Positions 30,126 through 37,967 of a stretch of 63,148 nucleotides of DNA are shown one piece after another. The notes under the pieces were generated by a model. That model had not been told where the DNA came from, did no database searches, and saw only the letters and a program-made list of their open reading frames with translations. A program made the translations under genes and the position numbers. The first letter of the stretch is position 1. Each line of letters starts with the position of its first letter. The DNA is from an uncultured Planctomycetaceae bacterium (GTDB lineage: Bacteria; Planctomycetota; Planctomycetia; Planctomycetales; Planctomycetaceae): NCBI GenBank assembly GCA_903858815.1, contig CAIOKE010000021.1, forward strand, positions 1 through 63,148, given 5' to 3'.

Positions 30126-30284
30126 GTGTTGTCGTTTGTATCTGGTCGGTTGTGTTTTTCCTGACACGGAAGCGGTCTTTGGTGCATCTTTGACGCCGAG
30201 GAAAAAGGTCGTGGTTTGGGCTTTAGCCCCGGGCACGAATTTCTCATCACTCTTGAAATCCCCGGTGTTTTTTGAGGGAAGGGG

Positions 30285-30316
30285 CCGAGCAGGAATGCTC
30301 GGGCTACCTTTTTGTC
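30285..30316. repeat. Dispersed hairpin repeat, copy 1
   Basis: A 32-bp sequence identical to 30555-30586. It holds the perfect hairpin CCGAGCA-GGAA-TGCTCGG (30285-30302) followed by GCTACC and five T. GGAAGGGG lies just upstream in both copies. It could act as a terminator or as a REP-like mobile unit. Confidence 0.8.
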
Positions 30317-30403
30317 CTCGGTGTCATCTTTCGCCAACCCTATCGAGCTGCAACCTGCGGGTGCGCATATGATTTTTCGTTGCTCCCTTTTTTGCGATGG
30401 AAT

Positions 30404-30418
30404 CGGCAGAAACTGCCG
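30404..30418. repeat. Short hairpin shared with position 2866
   Basis: CGGCAG-AAA-CTGCCG, perfect 6-bp stem, followed by GGAGT as at 2866-2885. Confidence 0.4.
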
Positions 30419-30554
30419 GAGTGTGTGGATTGGGGATTCCGGTCTTGCGGTGAAGTTGCTGATTTGCGGGAATTCACTGCAGGGCGTGGGTAAGCGGTGA
30501 GCATAATCGGCGTTGCATGTGGTTCATCAGAGGATGTTTCTGGAAGGGGTTGGT

Positions 30555-30586
30555 CCGAGCAGGAATGCTCGGGCTACCTTTTTGTC
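30555..30586. repeat. Dispersed hairpin repeat, copy 2
   Basis: Identical over 32 bp to 30285-30316, with the CCGAGCA-GGAA-TGCTCGG hairpin at 30555-30572. It lies 100-130 bp upstream of the L,D-transpeptidase start, in what should be its leader or promoter region. Confidence 0.8.
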
Positions 30587-30685
30587 ATCGTCGTCAGGGA
30601 TGTTCGGGCTTCGGTTTGGTCCCCACTGGGCAACATGCAGCGGGTGTTTGCGATGGAATTTTTGAAAGCGGGCATGGAGGCAGCT

Positions 30686-31840
30686 ATGGAACCATTTGCT
30701 GAGCAGCAGAAGCGGGCTGTTCCGTGGCATCTCTGGTTGACGGGATTGTCCGCTGGCTTATTTTTCATCTGGTGTCTGGATCTTGTACCGCGAGTATTGA
30801 CGGACGGTCAGGTGGCGGCGCGGCGGCAGTCTGCCGGGTCGGGTGCGGTGACTGCTTCGATTTCCGAGGGTGACTGGTCGGATATTTCGGCGTCTGGCGA
30901 GTTAACGTCGGAGCAGGGTGCGAGTGACGGGCAGGCTCGTCAGGTTGCTGATGATCAGTGGGTGGGTCTGACGGAGCCGGAGTCTGAGTCTGAGTCTGAG
31001 TCTGAAGTGTCCGATGGCATGGGGTCGTCTGAGGATGGAGGGGTGCGTCAGGCAGCGTGGGAGGTAGAGCAGAGGTCAGGCGAGTCGCTGGATGGTGCGG
31101 AGTCATTAATTTTTTCGGGCGATGTTGTCGTGGGTGGTGCTTTGCCGGCGGAGTTTGCGGCGGGTCTGCGGAGTGCGCGGGCTTTGCGGCAGCAGGATCA
31201 GATCCTCGAGTCGCATGCCGAATTGTCTGCGTTGTACTGGAGGTATGCAGATCAGCGGCAGTTGTTGATCGAGGATTTGCGGCGTTCTGCGCGAGTGATA
31301 TTTCTGTCTGCGGAGCGACAGTTTGGCGACCCGCATGTGGTGGCGTGGGGTGAGACACTGGAGTCTATTGGTCGGGAGTATGAGTTACCGTGGCAGTATC
31401 TGGCTCGTTTGAACGGGATTGAGCCTGAGAAGCTGCAGGCGGGTCAGAGTCTGAAGGTCGTGAGAGGGCCATTCGGGGCTGTGGTAGATCTGTCGGCGTT
31501 TACTTTGACTGTGCATATGCATGGCTGGTATGTGCAGCATTATCGGATTGGGATCGGTCAGGATGGTAGAACTCCGACGGGGCGTTTTTCGGTGCAGGAG
31601 AAGCTGGAGAATCCGACGTGGTACAATCCGGATGGCGGAGTTGTGGAGGCTGATGATCCTGAGAATCCACTGGGCGAGTACTGGCTGGGTCTGGGGGATC
31701 ACATAGGGATTCATGGAACGATTGATGCCACTTCGATTGGACGTGCGGCATCTCGGGGTTGTCTGCATCTGGCGGATGCGGACATTCAGGAGGTTTATGG
31801 TCTGCTGAGTTCGGGATCTGAGGTTGTGATCCGTCGCTGA
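30686..31840 (+). CDS. LysM and L,D-transpeptidase (YkuD) domain protein
   Basis: About 384 residues. ATG 30686 has GGAGG at 30676-30680 with 5-bp spacing, better than the in-frame ATGs at 30635, 30653 and 30674. A single membrane segment (LWLTGLSAGLFFIWCLDLV) anchors a periplasmic protein. An acidic, Ser-rich linker with an ESESESESE run follows, then a LysM domain (VVAWGETLESIGREYELP, ARLNGIEPEKLQAGQSL) and the YkuD catalytic domain. Active-site motif: His343 in IGIHGT and Cys359 in SRGCLHL. It should form 3-3 cross-links in, or attach proteins to, peptidoglycan. The full catalytic motif supports an active peptidoglycan-modifying enzyme in this organism. Confidence 0.92.
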   Translation: MEPFAEQQKRAVPWHLWLTGLSAGLFFIWCLDLVPRVLTDGQVAARRQSAGSGAVTASISEGDWSDISASGELTSEQGASDGQARQVADDQWVGLTEPESESESESEVSDGMGSSEDGGVRQAAWEVEQRSGESLDGAESLIFSGDVVVGGALPAEFAAGLRSARALRQQDQILESHAELSALYWRYADQRQLLIEDLRRSARVIFLSAERQFGDPHVVAWGETLESIGREYELPWQYLARLNGIEPEKLQAGQSLKVVRGPFGAVVDLSAFTLTVHMHGWYVQHYRIGIGQDGRTPTGRFSVQEKLENPTWYNPDGGVVEADDPENPLGEYWLGLGDHIGIHGTIDATSIGRAASRGCLHLADADIQEVYGLLSSGSEVVIRR

Positions 31841-31982
31841 TGCTGAGATTTGGTGGGTCTGGGTGATCATTGCCGATGGGGCGGTTGAAAAGCTCGGGCT
31901 GTTGTGGGTAGTCTGGTGGCAGTGGCTGCCGTGCGTCGGCGTTGGGGGTGGTGGGGGAATTCCTGCGAGGAAGGTTGGTCTT

Positions 31983-33563
31983 GTGAGTCAGTCAGTTCAG
32001 CCGATTTTGTTCAATGGATCATGGGTTGCTTCGCGATCTGCGGGCACATTTCAGGCGGTGAATCCGACGCTTGAGTGTCCGATGCCGCAGGTCTTTCCGG
32101 TCAGTTCGTGGTCCGAGATTGACTCAGTGATTGGTGCTGCAGCCGCGGCGTCTCGCGAGATGCGTGGCTGGCCAGGTTCGCGTTTTGCGGACTTTCTGGA
32201 GGTTTATGCACAGGAGATTGAGTCGCGTTCTGACCTGCTGGTTGAGACGGCGCACGCTGAGACAGGTCTTGCGAAGTCACCTCGTCTGAAGGACGGAGAG
32301 TTACCGCGGACGACGAATCAGATACGTCAGGCTGCTGCTGCGGCGCGCAGTGAATCGTGGCGTGTTCCGACGATTGACACAGCGACCAACATTCGATCGA
32401 TGTTTGGTCAGTTGGGGCCGGTGGTTGTCTTTGGGCCGAACAATTTTCCGTATGCGTACAACGGGATTGCTGGTGGGGATTTTGCAGCGGCGATAGCGGC
32501 TGGGAATCCTGTGATCGCGAAGGGGCATCCCTGTCACCCCGAGACGACTCGGATTTTTGGTGAGGCGGCAGTGGCTGCGGTGCGCAGTACGGGCATGCCT
32601 GCCGGGTTGGTGCAGTTGATTTATCGCACGTCTCATGAGGATGGGCTGCGGCTGGTGTCTGATCCGCGGATTGGTGGAATTGGATATACCGGTGCTCGGC
32701 ACACGGGGCTCAGGCTGAAGGCGGCGGCTGACGCTGCGGGCAAGCCGATTTATCTGGAGCTTTCCAGTATCAATCCGGTATTTATGCTGCCTGGTGCTTT
32801 GCAGGAGCGACTGGAGAAGATTGCGGACGAATTTGCGGCCAGCTGTCTGATGGGGGCTGGTCAGTTCTGCACCAATCCGGGTCTGGTGATTGTGCCGTCA
32901 GGTGCGTTGGGAGAAGCGTTGACGGTGGCGGTTGCAGCGCGGTTTGCGGCAGCAGCATCTGGAACGATGCTGGCAGAGGGAGTGCGCAGCAGTTTTCTGA
33001 AGGCGGTGCAGACGATTCAGGCGGCCGGTGCCGAGCTGGTGACTGGTGGTCAGGCGGGCGGTGGCGTTGGAGTGTGCTGTCAGAATACGCTGCTGAAGGT
33101 GTCTGCGGCGAAGTTTCTGCAGCATCCGGAAGTGTTTCAGACAGAAGCTTTCGGCAATGGTTCACTGTTTGTGGTGGCTGAATCGACAGATCAGATGGCG
33201 GAGCTTGCCGAGCATCTGGAGGGCAATCTGACGGGATCGATCTACTCTGATACTCAGGGGGCGGACGACGCTGCCTGTGACCGGCTGGAAAAGGTGTTGC
33301 GGACAAAGGTTGGTCGTCTGTTGAACGACAAGATGCCAACGGGTGTGGCTGTAGTGTCGTCGATGAACCATGGCGGACCATTTCCGGCTACCGGGCATCC
33401 TGGTTTTACGGCCGTTGGTGTGCCTGGTTCTGTGACGCGTTTTGGCATGCTGCAGTGCTATGATGCTGTTCGTCAGCATCGTTTGCCGGCAGTGCTGCAG
33501 GATCGCAATCCTGGCGGTATCTGGCGACGGATCAACGGACAGTGGACCACAGCTGACGTCTGA
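31983..33563 (+). CDS. Aldehyde dehydrogenase (2-oxoglutarate-semialdehyde / 2,5-dioxopentanoate type)
   Basis: NAD(P)-dependent aldehyde dehydrogenase, 526 residues. The start is taken as GTG 31983 (MSQSVQPILFNG) with a GAGGAAGG tract ending 8 bp upstream; the frame extends further upstream without conserved sequence. Features: PVVVFGPNNFPYAYNG cofactor region, general base Glu in YLELSSINPVF, and nucleophile Cys296 in GAGQFCTNPG. The QFCTNPG signature and LELSSINP place it near the alpha-ketoglutaric-semialdehyde dehydrogenase branch used in pentose, uronate and hydroxyproline breakdown. Substrate is inferred from that resemblance. Its terminator is at 33617. Confidence 0.88.
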   Translation: MSQSVQPILFNGSWVASRSAGTFQAVNPTLECPMPQVFPVSSWSEIDSVIGAAAAASREMRGWPGSRFADFLEVYAQEIESRSDLLVETAHAETGLAKSPRLKDGELPRTTNQIRQAAAAARSESWRVPTIDTATNIRSMFGQLGPVVVFGPNNFPYAYNGIAGGDFAAAIAAGNPVIAKGHPCHPETTRIFGEAAVAAVRSTGMPAGLVQLIYRTSHEDGLRLVSDPRIGGIGYTGARHTGLRLKAAADAAGKPIYLELSSINPVFMLPGALQERLEKIADEFAASCLMGAGQFCTNPGLVIVPSGALGEALTVAVAARFAAAASGTMLAEGVRSSFLKAVQTIQAAGAELVTGGQAGGGVGVCCQNTLLKVSAAKFLQHPEVFQTEAFGNGSLFVVAESTDQMAELAEHLEGNLTGSIYSDTQGADDAACDRLEKVLRTKVGRLLNDKMPTGVAVVSSMNHGGPFPATGHPGFTAVGVPGSVTRFGMLQCYDAVRQHRLPAVLQDRNPGGIWRRINGQWTTADV

Positions 33564-33616
33564 TGGAGTGTCGCCGACAGCAGGGACTTCAGCGGGAAGA
33601 TTTGTGGCTCATGGGG

Positions 33617-33650
33617 AACCTCCTGCAGTGTTGACTGCAGGAGGTTTTTT
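33617..33650 (+). terminator. Strong intrinsic terminator
   Basis: AACCTCCTGCAG (33617-33628) and CTGCAGGAGGTT (33635-33646) form a perfect 12-bp stem with a 6-base loop, and the stem end runs into six T. It lies 54 bp after the aldehyde dehydrogenase stop, just before the convergent kamA stop. Confidence 0.92.
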
Positions 33651-33662
33651 CAGGGGAGCAGA

Positions 33663-35063
33663 TTACAGGAGCGGCGGTGCGTTCTGTGCACTGTTCCGCA
33701 GGCTATCGAGGGATGAGCCGACGGTGCCGTCGGGATCCGGGTACCGGAAAACTCGTCCTTCGAAATTTCTCAGCAGCAGTTCATCACCTTCGCGACCGAC
33801 CACAGTTTCGGGCTGCAGTACAATTTTGCCTCCGCCACCAGGTGCATCGATGACATAGGTGGGAGCGGCGTAGCCAGTGGTGTGTCCGCGCAGGCCTTTG
33901 ATGATTTCGAGGCCTTTGGAGACAGGTGTGCGGAAGTGTGCTGAGCCGCTGATCGGGTCACACTGATACAGGTAGTACGGGCGAACTCGCATCAGCAGCA
34001 GGCGATGGACGAGCTGCTTCATGACTTCAACACTGTCATTCACGCCCTGCAGCAGAACCGTCTGGGCGCCCAGTGGAATCCCGGCATCGGCGAGGCGGGC
34101 ACAGGCGCGTGTGGCTTCGGGGGTACATTCATCAGGGTGCAGGAAATGCACGCTCATCCAGAGCGGATGATATTTGCGCAGCATTTCGCAGAGTTCCGGA
34201 GTGATTCTCTGGGGGAGTACGGCTGGCATTTTGGTGCCGATGCGTACGAATTCGATATGCGGAATGGCTCGCAGGCGTCCGAGGATCCAGTCCAGTTTCT
34301 CGTCGCTGAGTGCCAGCGGGTCACCTCCGGAGATCAGGACATCGCGTACCTGTACGGCCTCTTCGAGGTAGTGGAAGATGGCTTCCAGTCGCTGCTGATT
34401 GGGCTGGAATTCTCCGTGTCCAACAACTCGTGACCGGGTGCAGTAGCGGCAGTAGGTCGAGCAGAAGTCGAGTGGCAGGAGCAGTACACGGTCGGGGTAG
34501 CGATGAACGAGGCCAGGGACCGGGCTGTGTCCATCTTCACCGAGCGGATCGTCCGCCTCACCCGGCATTCTGATGAATTCTCGAGTGGTGGGGACAACGG
34601 TTTTGCGGAGGGGCTGCAGGGGATCTTCCGGATCCAGCAGACTCATGTAGTAAGGTGTCACCGCCGTGGGCAGGAGCGTGCCTCCGCTGGAGAGGCAGTC
34701 GCGTTCTTCGATGGACAGATCGAGAACTCGTTCGAATTGTTCGAGTGTTTTGATGCGATGACGGGACTGCCAGCGCCAGTCATTCCATTCTTCATCCGAG
34801 GTATCGGGGAAGAATCGTTCGCGGAAGAGTGTGGATCGCTCATTTTCCGCTGGCTGAGCGTTTGAGCGACCGGGGTGTGGTGCGTCAAATCGTAGTTTAT
34901 TTGCGGCTGTGCCGAGGTGTTTTTCGCCGCGTATTTCGCGGGATTTGCCGGAAATCTCGGCAGGTTTTCGCAGTGCTGGACTGCTTCCCGGGGGTTCATC
35001 GAGTTCCGGACCTGCAGCGGTATGAGCTGCCCCTTCTGCCGCATCAACCTGGATGTCAGCCAC
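33663..35063 (-). CDS. kamA: Lysine 2,3-aminomutase (radical SAM)
   Basis: Radical-SAM, PLP-dependent aminomutase converting L-lysine to L-beta-lysine. 466 residues from GTG 35063; the first 65 or so are low-complexity, so a later start is possible. The [4Fe-4S] motif is CSTYCRYC, followed by SRVVG; GGDPLALSD and the PLP-lysine motif DAPGGGGKI are also present. The PGGGGK lysine and length favour KamA over the EF-P-modifying EpmB. Beta-lysine may feed osmolyte (N-acetyl-beta-lysine) synthesis or lysine fermentation, but no partner acetyltransferase is adjacent. It is convergent with the aldehyde dehydrogenase gene. Confidence 0.88.
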   Translation of the reverse strand: MADIQVDAAEGAAHTAAGPELDEPPGSSPALRKPAEISGKSREIRGEKHLGTAANKLRFDAPHPGRSNAQPAENERSTLFRERFFPDTSDEEWNDWRWQSRHRIKTLEQFERVLDLSIEERDCLSSGGTLLPTAVTPYYMSLLDPEDPLQPLRKTVVPTTREFIRMPGEADDPLGEDGHSPVPGLVHRYPDRVLLLPLDFCSTYCRYCTRSRVVGHGEFQPNQQRLEAIFHYLEEAVQVRDVLISGGDPLALSDEKLDWILGRLRAIPHIEFVRIGTKMPAVLPQRITPELCEMLRKYHPLWMSVHFLHPDECTPEATRACARLADAGIPLGAQTVLLQGVNDSVEVMKQLVHRLLLMRVRPYYLYQCDPISGSAHFRTPVSKGLEIIKGLRGHTTGYAAPTYVIDAPGGGGKIVLQPETVVGREGDELLLRNFEGRVFRYPDPDGTVGSSLDSLRNSAQNAPPLL

Positions 35064-35612
35064 CAGCCACTACTCCGCAGTTCTGAACCGGCGTTGCGGG
35101 ACGGATCACGTCCTGTGAACCGGACTGAAGTCGGCGAACGCTGGTCAGTAACGGCCGACTCCATCCCGTACTGACGCTGCTGCAGATGAACAAATGCTGT
35201 GGCACCGGCAGATCCCGCCAGAGCTTCAGCGCGCTTTGTATAATTCCCCTCGATTCCAATGCAATAGGCAGCGATTGATTTCTTTTTGCAAATGAAAAAA
35301 AACTGCCCATGGATATCGGAGTCCCGGGTTACGATTGGCTGTCACTGCAAGGTCAGGCTTTTGCAGATTGAGCTCAATCAGGTGCAGGGACTTTTCCGAT
35401 TAAAAAGACAGAACGGATTTTGCGACGACCGATTTCCAAGGGGGGAAGCTGGGGGCCGCAATCCGGAACTGTGCATGTTCCGCGAGTCTGGTGGTCTGTC
35501 GGCGATTGGCAGGCCTGTGACATTGCTGCGGATGTGTGCATCCGGTTCCCGCTGCACGCTTACTGCGCAGGTGGGGTTTCGTTGCGTGCGTGCTGCAGGG
35601 AATGGGGCGGGC
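35064..35612. other. 549-bp region upstream of the first secreted-protein gene
   Basis: It separates kamA (minus) from the 375-residue secreted protein (plus). A TATAAT occurs at 35240-35245 without a convincing -35 box. A 50-codon frame at 35022-35174 starting MSCPFCRINLD is antisense to the kamA 5 prime end and unsupported. The frame of the following gene stays open back to 35286 but without conserved features. Confidence 0.45.
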
Positions 35613-36740
35613 ATGGAAGTCAACGAAGGGCGGAGTTCGCCACGAAAGCAGATTGCGGGTGTGCCATCAGGGCGCCTGCGACTGGTGTGGCCTGCATCTG
35701 TCTGCAGGGCTGTCTGCCTGTGTCTGGCGGTACTTTGCTGGCCTGCGCAGGGCTCTGCTGATCAGCTGGAAGAGCTGGCGCGGCGAGCCGGAATTCAGAT
35801 TCTGGAAGCGGGTGTGTCGTCATCGGCTGTGCAGAAATCGGCTTCTGCTGCCGTCCCGCTGGATCGATTGCCTGCGGAGAAGCGTGCACGGGCTGCGGAA
35901 GTAATTCAGAAGTGTAATCAGTTTCGTCGCCTGCCCGTACTGCGTTATGCGGTTGATCAGCCTGTGTATCGATATCTGATCCAGCATCCGGATGTTGCCG
36001 TCAGTACATGGCGAGTGATGGAAATATCGCATTTCCAGATGTGGCAGACGGGACCGGCGGAGTTCGAGGCAGAGGCCGTCGACGGTTCAGAAGGGATTGC
36101 CGATATTCTGTATCAGGATGAACAGCAGACGCTGATGATCTGTGAAGGCAGTTATCAGCACATTCTTCTGCCGCGTCCGCTGCAGGCATCGGCACTGATC
36201 TGGTTTCGGAACTCATTCGCTCCGCATGCGGATGGAACACACGTGGTGACTCAGAATGTGGATGTGTTCGTGCACTTCCCTTCTGCTCCGGTGGCTGGTG
36301 CCGCGAAGGTGCTGACTCCGATTACAAACAGTCTGATGGATCGGAACCTGTTTGAGGTTTCATTGTATGCAGTGATGATGTCCCGCGCTGTCCGGGATGA
36401 TCCCGACTGGATTGCGGAGATTGCGTTTGATCTGGAGGGTGTCCTGCCGCAGCGTCGGACCGAGTTGCAGCAGATTGCATTGCAGTCTCGTCCGGGTGCC
36501 GCCGAGGGTGGCAGTCGCGGCAGACCGGGTGGGGCAAGTCGGGCGATGATCAGTTCCCCGCAGTTGCTGTTCCTGGATCCTCCTGAGCAGGGCACGGAGC
36601 TGGTTGTGGATCCTCAGACCGGTGCTTCGGTGCTCCGCAGTGTTTCACAGGCGAATGATGCCCGTCCGTCCGGCCCGACCGCAACCGGTCCGGGCGGGCG
36701 TGGCACCCCACGTGGTGGCAGTCCAGCACGTCCGCAGTGA
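35613..36740 (+). CDS. Secreted protein of unknown function
   Basis: About 375 residues from ATG 35613. A long basic n-region leads to a hydrophobic, Cys-rich signal core (VCRAVCLCLAVLCWPAQGSA). The mature protein begins DQLEELARRAG, with a helical segment LPAEKRARAAEVIQKCNQFRRLP and a mixed alpha/beta core (QTLMICEGSYQHILLPRP, HVVTQNVDVFVHF). The last 70 residues are Gly/Pro/Arg-rich and probably disordered. I do not recognise a family. It is followed by a second secreted unknown and an AsmA-like protein on the same strand, which suggests a joint envelope role. Confidence 0.75.
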   Translation: MEVNEGRSSPRKQIAGVPSGRLRLVWPASVCRAVCLCLAVLCWPAQGSADQLEELARRAGIQILEAGVSSSAVQKSASAAVPLDRLPAEKRARAAEVIQKCNQFRRLPVLRYAVDQPVYRYLIQHPDVAVSTWRVMEISHFQMWQTGPAEFEAEAVDGSEGIADILYQDEQQTLMICEGSYQHILLPRPLQASALIWFRNSFAPHADGTHVVTQNVDVFVHFPSAPVAGAAKVLTPITNSLMDRNLFEVSLYAVMMSRAVRDDPDWIAEIAFDLEGVLPQRRTELQQIALQSRPGAAEGGSRGRPGGASRAMISSPQLLFLDPPEQGTELVVDPQTGASVLRSVSQANDARPSGPTATGPGGRGTPRGGSPARPQ

Positions 36741-36956
36741 GGTTTGATCGCAGAATTTCGGCATTTTGTGCCGAACGGGAACGCTGCTGTTATGAAATCC
36801 ACTCGCTGTGGTGTGGGTCGAGTGGAACCGGCGTTGAGGACGGTGGGCGTGAGAGATTAGTCTGAAGCTGGTTGCCGCCGGGTGGGCTGCAGTTTTTGGG
36901 ATGGAGCCTGAATTCTGCTGCCGGTGCTGCCCGTACAAGGCCAGGAACAGACAAAC

Positions 36957-37787
36957 ATGAACAGACTGTGTTTTCTGCCGTACCTGCTGATCTCTGTCAT
37001 TTCCGGGATGCCGACCAGTGCGGCGCAGGGACTGAAGATTTCCACACAGATTCATGCTGTGGATCCTGCCACTACGGATTCTCGAGGCAGTGTGGTCAGC
37101 AGCAGCCTGACGTTGTGTCACAACGGTCGAATATTCGATTATGTGGCCAGTGCTGATGAGTTGTGTGTCTTCGATCCGGTGCAGAAGCAGTTCGTGGTGG
37201 CGAGTCCGTCGCGTCGAATTCAGACGGTCGTGACATTTGATGAAATCCGCCATCACACAGAGACTCGCCGGCAGCGTACTGAGGAGTATCTGCAGGAAAT
37301 TGCGGGTCGTTCGGAAGCGAGCGAATCGCGGGAGCTGCAGTACATCAGATTTCAGCTGAATCCGGAATTTCGACAGTCATTCGATGCGGCACGCAACACG
37401 CTGCTGCTGGCGTCTCCGGCCCTGACCTACCGCGTGGAACTGAGTCGCTGGGATGATGCGGAACAGGTGGAACGCTGTCTGACCTGGCGAGACTGGACGG
37501 CCCGTCTGAATTCGGTGCTGCATCCGGATAATCTGTTTCCTGAGCCACGACTGGAGATGAATCGGGCGATTCGTGAGCGAGGCAACTGTCTGCCGGTGAT
37601 TGTGGAACTGGATCGACGACCAGCTGTGATGACTGTCCTGCGTGCAGAGCATCAGATGACGGCTGGTTTATCAGACGACGACCATACTCGCATTGCTCGC
37701 TGGGAGACCCTGCTGAAGTCTGCGGAACTGGAGGTTGTTCCACTGCGACGGTATCAGCAGTCAGCCCTTGTTTCCCGATCTCGCTGA
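36957..37787 (+). CDS. Secreted protein of unknown function
   Basis: 276 residues from ATG 36957 (AGGA 11 bp upstream). A signal peptide MNRLCFLPYLLISVISG is followed by a cleavable TSAAQG. The mature part starts with a strand-rich region (KISTQIHAVD, SSLTLCHNGRIFDYV) and continues with charged helices (FDEIRHHTETRRQRTEEYLQ). No catalytic motif or known domain is evident. It lies between another secreted unknown and the AsmA-like gene, all on the plus strand. Confidence 0.72.
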   Translation: MNRLCFLPYLLISVISGMPTSAAQGLKISTQIHAVDPATTDSRGSVVSSSLTLCHNGRIFDYVASADELCVFDPVQKQFVVASPSRRIQTVVTFDEIRHHTETRRQRTEEYLQEIAGRSEASESRELQYIRFQLNPEFRQSFDAARNTLLLASPALTYRVELSRWDDAEQVERCLTWRDWTARLNSVLHPDNLFPEPRLEMNRAIRERGNCLPVIVELDRRPAVMTVLRAEHQMTAGLSDDDHTRIARWETLLKSAELEVVPLRRYQQSALVSRSR

Positions 37788-37899
37788 TCGGAAAAGTCAG
37801 CCTCAATTCCCTGACCGGCAGCGCTCCTGCGGGAAGATTCCTGAGAACAATCAGAGACTGCGCTGTAATCGCTGTACCTGCCGATTTCTAAAGGGCCGG

Positions 37900-37950
37900 A
37901 TGGCCGCAATTCATGGAGGAATTGCGGAGCATGTCCGGAATTCGCCCTGA
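37900..37950 (+). promoter_or_regulatory. Leader hairpin and short upstream ORF before the AsmA-like gene
   Basis: CCGCAATTC (37904-37912) pairs perfectly with GAATTGCGG (37919-37927) around loop ATGGAG. The hairpin lies inside a 16-codon frame, ATG 37900 to TGA 37950, that ends 17 bp before the likely start of the AsmA-like gene. Either the hairpin or the short frame could modulate its translation; this is inference. Confidence 0.35.
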
Positions 37951-37967
37951 TTCGTGCAGGAATGAAC

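Noticed and set aside
29978-30586. CRISPR-like repeat region
   Set aside because: The heptads are contiguous without spacers, the 32-bp hairpin has only two copies, and no cas genes are present.
35022-35174. 50-codon plus-strand frame starting MSCPFCRINLD (possible zinc peptide)
   Set aside because: It overlaps the kamA 5 prime end antisense, has no Shine-Dalgarno site, and only one CxxC; insufficient to call a gene.
35240-35245. Perfect TATAAT box
   Set aside because: No acceptable -35 hexamer at 16-18 bp, and it lies 370 bp from the next start.
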